Source of the DNA: Symbiodinium natans
Taxonomy: Eukaryota > Sar > Dinophyceae > Suessiales > Symbiodiniaceae
Assembly: GCA_905221605.1 (NCBI GenBank)
Contig: CAJNDS010002711.1
Span: 124,001-188,000 of the forward strand
Direction of reading: 5' to 3'
DNA length: 64,000 nt
Part shown: positions 36,301 through 49,100 of the stretch, one piece after another
How positions within the stretch are numbered: position 1 is the first letter of the stretch
Layout: each line of letters opens with the position of its first letter
Made by a program: the position numbers and the translations under genes
Notes under the pieces: generated by a model
What the model was told of the DNA's origin: nothing
The model's input: only the letters and a program-made list of their open reading frames with translations
The model's database searches: none

Positions 36301-39300
36301 TATATAGCATATACTTGGGCCCTACAGCTACTTCATAGGAACCCCTTTAATGGCCCTAAACCCTAAACCCTAAACCCTAAAATCTTTGGGCCCTGGATCC
36401 GGCCTGCCGTTGGGATGGCGATAGCACATGAAGGGCATCAGCGCAGTCTTGGACATGATCGTGAAGCCGATCTGGAACACCTGCTACAAGCTTGGGCAGC
36501 GCTGTTTACTACTATTTCTACCATTATTAATATTATTCCTAATTTTTGCCATTACTGTGATTACTATTATTAATTGCTATTCTTACTGTTGTTAGTAATC
36601 GTACTATTACTACTTGTTGCAGACTGGGAAGAAAAGGCCGCGCAACAGTTGCCGAGCGAGCGAAGACAACTTTCATCCTCCATGTTCCCAAGCTGAATAG
36701 CTCTCCATAGGGTTCGGAATTTGTTCAGCAGATCAGAGCGGCAAGAAGAAAAGGCGTAGATTCTCCAGAAAACACGTCGTTGAGAAGTTTGCTCAAACTC
36801 ATCACACCAGAAGCTACAGACTCCTTGGACACCAAATGAACCCGAACATTGAAGGAGTATCATTCCTGTTCAGGTATATGAACCCGAACCCTAAACCCTG
36901 CACCTTTTTGGGTTCTTTTGGTTCCCAAGCCTTCTGCGGTGCCCATGCAAGCCTCACGCAGCGTGTTATTTTCATCCAATCGCCACTTGCAGGTTGCTCT
37001 TCGCTCAAGCAAGAATCATAAAATACTGTGATCATAATAACAATAATAATAAGAATAAAATAGAACACTAATAAAGGCAGTAATAATACTGTCTTGTGCT
37101 CACCATATGTTAATATATTCATACAACAATTTGAAAATGCAATAAGATAAACCGGTATACTGGGATAACGGGGAACCTTATTCCCTCATTCCCTACTAAG
37201 ACCAGCAAGTCGTAGGGTTCCCTTACTCCCTGCCCAAGGCCTGCCCAAGCGTGCTGAGGGCTTTGCCCTTGACGAAGCCATATCTGGCCTGGGCAGGGCG
37301 AACTCACATGTGTTGAGTGGGGTTGTGGCCTTAATTTTAAACCGCACCCCAAAACCTGGAACCCTGAACCCTGGAACCCTGAACCCTAACTCGTTTTGAA
37401 CGAGCTCTCTCTCAAGTCCCTGGGTGCACAAAACCCGAAACCCTAAACCCTAAACCCTTTCTTGCCATGCCCAGAGTCCGGGAAGAACAGCGACGTTGAA
37501 GCACAAATGCCAAGCCTCGGCAAAGCTGCACTTACCTTGGGGGTTTAGGGCTTAGGGGGCTGGTTTAGGGTTTAGGGTTCAGGGCTTAGGGCTTGGGGCT
37601 TAGGGTTTAGGGTCTAGGGTTCACCTGAAGAGTGTGAGGCAACTCTCTCTGCTCGGGGCTGTGCCGAGCTGCCACACCAGTGCTGCAGGCCAACACAGAA
37701 CGCTGACCACGTAGCGCGTGGCGGAGGACACGCCAACCTAGCTGCGTTTGGGGTTGGGATGTTCCTCCTTAGACTAACAGTCCATAATAGGGGATTGATA
37801 AAGGGTGGCGTGCAAGAATTCCTATTCAGGACTGTTAGTAGAAGGGGGAACATCCCAAATTTTGGGCTTCAAACCCTCTTGGCGATGCCGAGAATCCTCG
37901 GGTTTGGGGGCCCTAAGCACACACGCTACAGATATCAGGAGACCATTGGCAAACCAAAAGAACCCCAACAGAGTTTATGGGTCATATTGCCTTAATAATC
38001 CTCAATGGGAAGCATTGCAGAACAGGGCAGAGGGCCCCAATTTTTGAGGTTCATCGGGTCCCCAAAAGATGAAGCTAAATATTTGGAGGGGACAGGGACC
38101 TCACCCTAAACCCTAAACCCTAAACCCTCAGTTTCCCTCCAGGGGGCGCAGTCGAAGTTCATGGCCTCAAGGTCCAGCATGAAGATGTTGACGAAGTCCA
38201 TCAAACCCTTCCTGGGATGCCGTAGAAGCGTCCCCGAAACACCGAATTTAGGGTGTTGAGTGTTGAGGGTTTAGGGTTTAGGAGTTTGGGGTTCAGGGTT
38301 TAGGGTTTCGGGGGGAGCAAGGTGGCTTTCTGGTTTAGGGTTTAGCTTTCTGTGTGAACAGGTGTCCGCCTGGCTCGATCAACAAAAATCTGCCTGAGCT
38401 CTAAGCCCCCAGGCACAATCCTAGATCCCAAACCCCATAAAACCCTTAACTCTTACACACAAGAACCACTTGTTGCTTAAGAACCACCCAGAAATAAAAT
38501 GTTCTTTCCTTGCAAAGGGCAAGGTAGGGATTCGTACTATTTCGCTGGTTTTTTATATTTTTTTTCCGCGGGGGGGGGGGGGGGGGGGGGGGGTATTCAG
38601 CAAGTAGCGGATGAACCTTGAACCCTGAAACATTAGTCCTATAAACCCTAAACACCGTATAATACACCCTATAAGCCCCATAAACCCTATAGGCTCTATA
38701 AGCCCTATAAACCGTGAAACATCATTCCACCCCCCTGAGACCGTACACCCTAAACCCTAAACCCTAAGTCGGCAAAGCTGCATGTATGAGGGCCACCGCA
38801 TGGAGACGAGGCCCACCTCCGGTTGGCTTCAGGTTTCTTTTGGGTTTGTGTGTAGGGTTTAGGGATTTAGGGGTTTAGGGGTTGAGGGGTTGAGGGGTTG
38901 AGGGGTTGAGGGGTGTAGGGGTTTAGGGGTTTAGGGGTTTAGGGCTTTAGGGGTTTAGGGGTTTAGGGCTTCAGGGTCTGCAGGGTTTAGGGTTTGTAGG
39001 GTGTAGGGTTTGTAGGGTTCAGGGTCTGTGGGTTTTGTAAGGTTTGTAGGTCTTCCAGAACCGAAGAACGGAAGTGGGAGTCACCGAGATGGGCAATTTC
39101 GGGGACTGGGTTTAGGGCTTCGGGTGCTTGCAGCACCCAAAACCCAAAACCCAAAACCCTACGGAAAAGCCATGTCTTGCTGCGCGAGCTGCCAAGCCAA
39201 TGGTCTGCAGCAGCGTCAGAGTCATGCCAAAGGCAACGGCCGTGCTCAACATAGTGGAGGCCTCAGCTAGCTGGGGGATGAGGCAGGGTTTAGGGTTTAG

Positions 39301-42300
39301 GGAAGCACCAAGATAGCCCCCAATGCTCCTTAAGGAATGTGCTTTAAATCATATTCCGGATCCCTCTAGAAATTAAGGCATATGCGTTAGTTAAGGTTTA
39401 GACCTCAGGTATTTAGAGCTAAGGCTGCAGGAATCCGTAGAGGAACCACTCGAACAGGTTTAGGGTTTAGCTTATGTTGCGGTTGCTTGCGGCAAAATTG
39501 CGCCCTAAACTTCAATTGCAGACGTGCACTCGACGATGATTGATTATTGAGGTATTTTTGCGTTGCCACCGTAAAGACGCACTGCAGAAAGTTTACCGGT
39601 ACATGGGTTTAGGGTTTACGGCTATACGGACCATAAACTCTTTTCAGTTTGAGTAAGTTGTCCCGAGTTCCACGTCTTGGGGTGAGCTTTTTAAAAGCGA
39701 CCTTTGTAAGCCATTGTGGATTGTTCTAAGACCTTCGCGGGGACGACACGAACCTTACGGGCTTGTGTTCCATACCTGTATACCTAGGGACATTATCGCG
39801 GGAAGTTGTGGCAGCCCAGAAACCATATTGCAATCAGGGCACCCTTCTTGGGTTGGTTACCTTATAATGAAGGAACCTTGAACCAAACAAAGGGAAAGGG
39901 TGCCAGTGGGCTGCCAAGGGTATATGATCCAACATCTGTGATCCCCCCCTTCGTTTTGTCACAGGCAGCCTGCCTTGCTGGTCATAGGGGAGTTCATGAA
40001 GTAGTAGAAGAGCGGAATGCCTCCAATCCATCTTCATCGACTATGGAACTGCAAGGGGCTTTCTGGGTTTAGGTTGGCGCGGCTTAGTTTGACCACAGCT
40101 GGGGCACCAAAACCAAGCGGAGATTCTAAGGGGGTGGAGGCCCTAGGGGCCGTTGCTGGTCTCAAGTGTGTTTCGAGCCTCAAGGTCCCAAGGAACATCG
40201 GCCAGAGTGTGGCGCGGCTTTGCAGAGTTAGGACCCTTTTCGGATCTTTTCTATTGCAAAAGCGTTTAGAACCCCCTCAACTTCCATATATTCTGAAACT
40301 TGACGGCGGTGCACCAGCGGCCATGATCGCCACCCCTAGAAAGAGGAAGATCACATCCATGTCCTGAGGGCAAGGAGGCGAATTTGTGACACCTTTTCCA
40401 AGAGACATGACCTGACTTGAAAGGAGTCATGAGGCCCTTGTTTACGGCAACTAAGGGGCCCTCCCCGGAAATTTTGAATGAATCCCCGAAAACAAGCACC
40501 TTTCTAAGGCCACTGGAAGGTCTGAATTCTATGGGGCTGTTTGGTTGTTGCTTACTAGGCTCTGGGGCGGGGATTTATGGACAAGGAGCCGAGCACTGGC
40601 CGCACCGGTCACCAAGAAATTTGTGTCCCACCTAGCGGCGCACTCATTGGCCTTTAACAAGAGAGCACACACACACATATAAATATATGCTACCCCCCCC
40701 CCCCCCCCCCCCCCAAAGATCTAGGTATTTTCATGATTTGGCGATGTCAGGTTGAAGATTTGCGTGGGCCCGGAGGCAATGTGAAGTTGAAGATTTGCAT
40801 GGGCCCGGATAGGTGCAGATGAGTATAGGACGTCGATTGGAAAGATAAGCAAGATACCATAAGCCCAGGAAGTATTCAAGTGCATAAGGTGATGTGGAGA
40901 AACACTGTATTCCTGAAGACGCGAGAATACTGTGAGCAAATCTCCTTTCACTATGTTACGGGTTCTGGACCTTCCAAAAGCCCGACTTACTCTCAAGTAT
41001 GTGGGTGTTCATCTTATCATTCCCAAAGGACCCCCAAAAAGAGTTATCATTTCTCAAAGATAAGACTCATTTATACACTATCCTCACTTACAAGTAAACA
41101 GCTCAATAAACCCTACTCGATTAAGGTTCAGATTAATTCGATCAAGAAGTAGGGTCAGACCCTATTCCAAGATTTATGTGTCTTAAAGGTTTAGGGTTTA
41201 AGGTTTATATAGGCATTTAAACCTAAGCCGTCAATTCGACCGAAACATTTGAACTTTAAACCCTCTTGGGTGTAAGGTTGAAAGGCTTAGGGTTTAACAT
41301 TTAGGCATCTAAACCTCAACCGCCATTTAAACCTGAACCCTTAACCGTAAAACCCTTTTGGGTTGAGGCTTAAAAGGTTTAGGCCTTAAGATTTAGGCAT
41401 TTAAACCTAAGCCCATCGAGTGTAAATCTTAACGGGCCTAAACACTTAACCTTTAAGCCCTATAGGCTATAGGGTTAAGGTTTAAAGGATTAGGGTTTAA
41501 AAGTTCAATAGTAAGCCCATAGAGTTTAAGCCTTGAGGGGCCTAAACGCTTCACCTTTAAACCCTATAGGCTATAGGGTTAAGGTTTGAGGGTTTAGGTT
41601 TTAAAAGTAAGCCCATAGAGTTCAGACCCCAAGGGGCCTAAACACTTAACCTTTAAACCCTATAGGCTATAGGGAAGGTTTAAAGCTTTCGGATTCAAGA
41701 TTTAGGCATTTAAACCCAAGCCCACCTTAAGGGTTTAAGGTTTTAAACCCTCAAGGCTTAAGAAATACCCTAAGCCTTTAGACCCTATAGGGCTGAAAGG
41801 TTAAAGAGAGCGTAATGTCTGGGCATTTATACTTTCAACGCCTATAGGGTTAAACCCTTTTAACGTTTTAGAGCCCTACAGGGCTTCAGGGTTCTGACCC
41901 TAAAGGGCTTAGGGTTCTCGTTTACATGCTTAAACCTTAAACCCTTAAGGTTTAAGCTCTATGGGCTTGTGTTTTAATGCCAAATCTTAAACCCTAAGCC
42001 TTTCAACCTTAACCCTATGGCCTATAGGGTTTAAAGGTTGAGCGTTTAGGACCCTTAAGGTTTATAAACTCTATGGGCTTACTGTTGAACTTTTCAACCC
42101 TAAACCTCTAAACCTTAACCGTGCCTAAACACTTAACCTGTAAGCCCTATAGGCTATAGGGTTAAGGTTCAAAGGTTAAGCGTTTAGGACCCTTAAGGTT
42201 TAAACTCTATGGGCTTACTGTTGAACATTTCAACCCTAAACCTTTAAACCTTAACCGTATAGCCTACAGGGCTTAAAGGTTTAGCCCACGATCCCGAAAT

Positions 42301-43148
42301 CTATGGGCTTGTGACACATGACCTTGAGCGACGTCACGAAATTTACTTCTGAGACTTTATAGCGACGTCACGAAAGCTAAAACTGAGACTTTACAAGACG
42401 TGAACCCGATTGAAAAACGATTGAAACGATTGAAATTCAATCGGGGGCCCGATTGAAAAACGATTGAAACGATTGAAGTTCAATCGGGGGCCGGATTGAA
42501 GATTGAAGATTGAAGATTCCCAGAAAAAAGCTTTCCGGGAATCTTCAATCTTCAATCTTCAATCCGGTCTCCGATTGAATTTCAATCGTTTCAATCGTTT
42601 TTCAATCGGGCCCCCGATTGAATCTTAAAGGTTTAGCCCACGATCCCGAAATCTATGGGCTTGTGACACATGACCTTGAGCGACGTCACGCAATTTTCTT
42701 CTGGGACTTTATAGCGACGTCACGAAAGCTAAAACTGAGACTTTACAAGACGTGAACCCGATTGAAAAACGATTGAAACGATTGAAATTCAATCGGGGCC
42801 CGATTGAAAAACGATTGAAACGATTGAAATTCAATCGGGGGCCGGATTGAAGATTGAAGATTGAAGATTCCCCAAAAAAAGCTTTCCGGGAATCTTCAAT
42901 CTTCAATCTTCAATCCGGTCTCCGATTGAATTTCAATCGTTTCAATCGTTTTTCAATCGGGCCCCCGATTTTTTCAATCGAGCTCACAATTTGAAAATAC
43001 GACCACGCACATATGAAGACTCGCACATATCAAGATTTACATGTCCATATTGAGATTTACATGTTTAGCTAGCCCCCCACCCCCAACCCTAAAACCCTAA
43101 AACAGATCCCAAAACCACGAAAATACCTAGATCTTTGGGGGGGGGTAC

Positions 43149-43198
<50 letters not shown>

Positions 43199-46100
43199 AT
43201 GTATATATATATATGTATATATATATATATGTAGATATATTTATATATATATATATATATATTTGCAAGAACTAGATTGCACAATATATTCTACGACGTA
43301 CCGACAGGAAGCCATATTCTACTATATTCCGCTATATTTGACATGATTATATATCTTCCTGTAGAAACTCAAAAAACACATATGCTGAGGACTCATGGGA
43401 GTCGGCGGGCGGTGGCGTTAGATGCGAGCTTCGCGGAGCCATTGGGAACCCTCAACCGCAAACGCTTTACCCGACGCCTTGAAGAAAAGAATAATTCGTG
43501 CCTTTAAAGAGAACGCAGAAAAATGTCGGCAATGTTTCAGAGTAAGCAACAGGGTTTAGGGTTTGCCCTACTTTTGAGTAGACCCTGGAAAAAATATAGA
43601 ATGCTTTTTCGGAATAAGTAGCTATCATCGGAACCCAGAAACAAAAAACACTTAAAGTCTTCTTGTACTTCGAAACCCAGTTTAGATTTGAACCTTTCAG
43701 CCCATGGTAAGGCCCCCAGCAATGCCTGACACCGGCCGCACGGCAGGCCGGTACGCCCGGGCCTCATAGCTGCCAACAAAAGGGAAGTGAACAACCTGCG
43801 CTCTGAACCCCATAAACCCAAACCCCCATAAACCCTAACCCTAAACCCCAAGGGCGAAGGGCTTCCGGTAGGGTTTTTTCCCTCCCTATGCCGAGAACAC
43901 CGGGTTTCAATCTCAAACCCCGGGTTTGCCTGAGCTGGCCAGGCCCTTGTGCCGCAATAAACCCCGTGACTTATCCGTGACCCGGATATTGATTTCGAAA
44001 ACCCTAAACCCTATATAAATCCCTAGACCCCCTCCCCCAACCCTAAAACCTTAAACCCTCAATTGGGCAAACCCCGGGTTGGAATTGCGAAACTTTGGGT
44101 TGCAAAAGCCAGACCGTACTTTTTGTTGCAGATCCGGCTTCTGCACCTTAAGAACCCACTTTTTGCAGGTTACCCAAGAACCCTATAGACGGCATTGATA
44201 AGAAGAAGCTACAAAAAAGTAGGTTTTGGCTTCTTAAGGAAAGCAGTAGGGGTGCGCGGATTTGAGGTTTCAGGGCTTCGTCTGCAGGAGCTTGGAAACT
44301 CTTGTTTTGGGGCGCTTGGGCTCGGAGGCTGTAAGATACTCGGCTGTTTGGAATGTTTATGGAGCCTAGACTCTAGGAGACTAAACTTGGGGTTTGGGTC
44401 GAAGTTGGCAATAACAAAGCATTTCGATAGCCACCTGCGCCATGTGAGCAATCGCAAACCCAGAAAGCGCAAGCCCGCAACCCCACCTGAAACCCAATCG
44501 TAGGCTGATAAAGGAGCCTAGACTATAGTTCATGATAAAGATGAAAGCGGATGATATTGGTACTTACATCTAATCTCCTGTGGACAAACCTTGTCTCTCT
44601 CCCTAGCGGATCTTTCCTGCCAAAAGTCGCGCATGCTCCAGGCAGCCCGCCCGGGCAGTGGCCGACATCACCGCATCTGAAGACCTTCCTGGTGCTTTGG
44701 GCACGCCCTTTCTGGGGGTCCTCACTTGCCTGCCTTTTTGGGTATTTTGGGGTATAACCTATTTTGGTGGAGGGTTGCGTTACATCTAGGTTTGCTAGAG
44801 TTAGATGCCAAGCTGACCCAGGTTTCGAGTTCGGGGCTTCAAGGGTTTGTTATTGGGTTTTGGGTTTCGACCCTAACGCCTGGCGCACACGCAGGCAAGG
44901 CTCCAGAGCTCTCGAGTTGACAAGGGTTAGGCAGGGCCAATTAACTTTCCTAACCAAACCACAATGGCAACTAAACCCCAATCCCGCATGAACTGACCCC
45001 TAAACCTGTATAAGCCCCTAACTTCTTGAACCCCACACCTAAGTGCCTCGCAAATCCCTAGATCCGTGCAGCCAGGTCGCGTGGGCTCATCCATGGTGGC
45101 AAAGTGGCCTGGTAAGAGCTTGGGGAAGAGCTGGTCCTGATCAATGGTTCACGGTTTAGGAGAGGAGGGAGCTGCTAACGAGGGAGCTGCTAACCACCCG
45201 CCTTAAAGCCGAAACGTATTGAACCCCAAGCTTTAAAAAACACAAGCGCCGAGTAGGTTCCAGTCCTTCAAAGGATCCCAAACTGTTGGAGGCTCCCGCT
45301 AGAAGAAAACCAAGGAGAATTTTCTGATGTTTCATATATGGGCCCCGCCCGCCTGAGAGTAGCTGCCCCTGAAATGTCATGAGTCGCGGCTCGGGGCCAG
45401 AAGGGCAAGGATCCCGGATGCAGTAACGGCAGCAAGAAGTAATAGAAAACATCGCGGTAAGGGTGAAGAGAAGCCGATGTTGCTCCACTAACTGAATCCT
45501 CTCTTCTGCAACGGCCAAGCTTGCAGCACAGCCGCTCACACAACAAGTCATGTAAGCCGGTAAGATCTGGCTTCTTTGTGCAAGCCTTCTTGGAAAACCC
45601 CCCAGCCTAATTAGGCCCTGAAAACCCGCGCAATGCAACTGCCTGAGACGGGAATTGGACTGCGCTATCGCTCCACGAGCACCAGATCACATGAACAGGC
45701 CTCAGGATGAGCTCGCGCAATATACTGCACTCTCCGGATTGAGTACTGACATCACAAGTATGCATGCTAAACCCTAAAACCTTTCTTTCAGCCCCAAAAC
45801 CCTAAAACCCTGAAACCCTAGAACCTAAACCCTAAAACCCTAGGGTTAAACCCTTAAGCCTAAACCCCAAACCCTAAAATCCTAATACCCTGAAATACTT
45901 ATGGTGCGGCAGCGGTCCTCGGGGACCATGGTCTCCCCTGCTCTGAACCTGTCGTAGACCTGACACGATGCTCAAACATCTCTTGGGACTTGTGAAGCGT
46001 AAAGTTCACGTTTGTCTTTACGATCACCATGTGTGTGTATATTGTGTATATATATATATATATGTGTATCTTATATATACACACATATATATTTATATAC

Positions 46101-49100
46101 ATGATAAATAAAAAATAAATAAACAAATAAAAAAAAAATATATATATATATGTATGATATAAATAATTAAATAAACTAAGTTAAATAAATAAATAAATAA
46201 ACATATATAGCTTAGGTTGGGTAGATGTGTGTGTGTATATTATGGTCTGGTGCTCCCGGCCTGGAGGTCGCTTCCTAGGACACAGTCTAGGCCAGGCCCA
46301 CAGGAGACGCAGGAGCCATTGCCGGCAATATCTGCATTCCTCAAGGACTTCTGGGGCTTAGGGTTTAGGGTTTAGGTTTGGGGTTTAGGGTTTAGGGAAG
46401 TTTAGGGTTTACTGTGGGGAAGAAGGCTTTAAGAATGCCACTGTCCTTTTTAGACGTCCCTCGCGGGCCCTCCTCTGTGGCATTTCTGCGTGGTAGCCTC
46501 CCTCACGGCTCCGCACTCGAGGCCAGACACTTGAGGGCTTCGGCTTTTGAGGTCCATGCTTTCGTGGGCTTGTGGAGGATCTGAGCACAGAAGGTGGGGC
46601 GTTTGGGGCTGGGTTTGGTGTTTAGGGCCGGGCAATTTCTTTCACTCCAGTTCAGGGTTCAGGGTTCAGGGTTTAGGGTTTAGGGTTCAGCGTTCCAAGG
46701 CCAGGTGTCAGTGGGAGGTACCAGCCCTCCGCGCACACGCACTCCGCCTTGCTTGGACATTCTGGGGGAGAGAAGGGGTTTAGGGTTTGGGGTTTAGGGT
46801 ACTCATAGCCTACCCATGAACCATGAACCGGCAAGTAGATACAGCCCCGCTTGCATAGACATGCCCCCCCCCCCCCCAAACGCTACACCTTAAACCCCAA
46901 AGCCCACATAAGAATACCCTCGCATGAAGCCTTCTCAAGCATCCCACAAACCGCAACATACTCCATATGTGATATACAGTAAGCGCTGAATACCGGCATT
47001 CGTCTTCCATGAAATTGCACCGTAAAATTGCTCAAGAGAAGGAGCTCGGCGCCCAGAGTACTCTCGACTCACTGAACCCACCCCCCGGTTTAGGGTTTAG
47101 GGTTTTCAACCCTAAGCCCCTAAACTCCCGCCTTCTTGACCCCAGGCTCGGGCCAAGCTTGCCTCAGCCTAAACCTCAGACCTCAAAAACCCTCAATTCT
47201 GAACCCCCGGCTGGCCCTCAAAACCCTCTCAAAAAGTTACATTCCTGAATATGCTCCTCTTAAACCCAACATGGGAAAAAATTGAAAGGAGGGTTTTAGG
47301 GTTTACGGTTTAGGGTTAAGGTCCCAAGGGTCTACTGAGGACCCTCAGCTGGCCTGCGTGGTGGCGCCCTGGTAGGCGGTGGTCGTCGATCCCGGGCAGG
47401 GCTCACATTGCGCCTCTGCCTTGCGGTAGAAGCCCACCCGGCACCTTCATGGAGATTTTCGACGATGTAAAGTTTCAGGCTGCTTCGATCATGATTACGA
47501 CTACTTTGTTTTAGGATTTAGGGTTTCAACCCTCTTGGGGGTTCATGGCATCCCCCAAGGCGAACGCCAAGGACCCAAACCCTCCGTAGACCTCTCGGTG
47601 CGAGGCGCGGCGCATACACCCTCGACTACCATGATCCTTATGAAGACATACGGCACCATAAGCCCTTTTCAGGGCCTATACAGTACCTTGTGGACCACGT
47701 GAATCCTAGAAATGGGGCCATATACCCTATACTATACTACAATTCCTATTAAGGTAAGTAATCCATAAACCCTTTTTGGGGTTCATCTGGTCGCGAAGGG
47801 CACAGGGATCTTATGCCGAGGAATCCTACTAGACTTCCTATTAAGGCATATGAATCCATAAGCCCTTTTAGGGCTCATTTCGTCCCTTAGGGCCCTCTCG
47901 GGGATCCTAAACCCTAAACCCTAAACCCTAAACCCTAAACCCTAAGCCCCAAAGTAGCCAAGGCGCTGCGAGCAGCCCGTGGATCCCGATGCGAAGGTCA
48001 CGGCGCCCTCGGGACACGCAGTGCCTGGGATCCCGCGGCTGGGCTGAGGGGTTTAGGGTTTATATAGGGTTTAGGGATGTTTAGGGTTTATACAGGGTTT
48101 AGGGATGTTCAGGGTTTAGGCTTTAGTCGGGTTTAGGGGTTGAGAGTGTAGGCGGTTAGGTTAGGGGGGTTTAGAGGGTTTAGGGGATTTGGGGAATGAA
48201 GCGATTCCCAAAAGGTAAATTTCAACCATAACCCTTTTAGGGCTCATGTGGTCCCCAAGCAAAAATATAATTTTGGAGAGCAGAGGATGGCATCCGTGTG
48301 ATGGCTCCCTTCTTTGAGGGCTGCTTTACTGCAGGCATTTGCTGTCTTGGGAGGGTCGACACTAAAGGAGAGGGCGGGGGGTTGTGAGGGCATGTAGCCT
48401 AAACCCTAAACCCTAAACCCTAAACCCTAAACTGTAGGGCTTGGGGGGCACCCACATTGCCCAGCTGCACTGGCCCGAGCCTGGTGTGGCCGCGAACTCG
48501 TTCAAGGGGCAATCGAAACACCTCGAAGCCGTTTTGGAGGGCTTTGGGATGGTGTACGCGGGTCCTGGAGCTCGATTCTCCGTCCGAACCTTCCGAAGCC
48601 TCTTGCACACCCGTAGTAGGCTTCAGAGCCCTGCGCCGACGTGCAATGGAGCTAAGACAGGCATTGGCATCTTCGGCATCTTCCAGCGCGAACTGCCAGC
48701 AGCGGGCGTCCTAGGAGCCTAGAAACGTACAATGCCCAGAACAAGCCCATGAATCCCAGACCCCCCAAAGTCCTTGCTTCGTATACTTCCCCCACTCCAA
48801 GTGCGAATAGCTCGACTCGTACTAGACCTTTGAGCCCCAACCCCAGACCCCACCGACCCAAGCTAAACACTCAATTCTTAAACCTCAAAAATCTTGAGTC
48901 CCAAGCGCCCCCCAACACCACCTTAAACCCTAAATCCTAAACGCCCTAAGCCCTAAGCCCTAAACCCTAAACCCCAAACTGCCACGGCCACCTGGTGGAG
49001 CCCGCAGGCGCGAAGCGGCCCGGACCACAGAAGACGCACTCGGCCTTTTTGCTTCCTAGCCCTAACCTTGGGGACCAAAATGAACCCTAAGGTTTAGGGT

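Larger units (their letters stand above)
36354..39035. other. Intronic-type repeat DNA
   Basis: Holds an AT-rich ATT/ACT tract (36505-36620) with an opposite-strand counterpart (37018-37090), one MITE (37754-37858), telomere-like arrays at 36354-36382 and 38103-38130, and a long TTTAGGGG/TTGAGGGG octamer array at 38862-39035. One weak exon candidate is listed separately. Confidence 0.5.

Noticed and set aside
44583-44692. Plus-strand exon with a pyrimidine-rich acceptor (CTCTCTCCCTAG)
   Set aside because: The minus-strand reading has the family-specific HCPGG pattern and in-phase neighbours; the plus peptide shows no pattern.
45156-45638. 160-codon minus-strand frame with hydrophobic and cysteine residues
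   Set aside because: A second minus frame is also open and slightly more membrane-like; no clear splice sites or domain, so I could not place it in the gene model.
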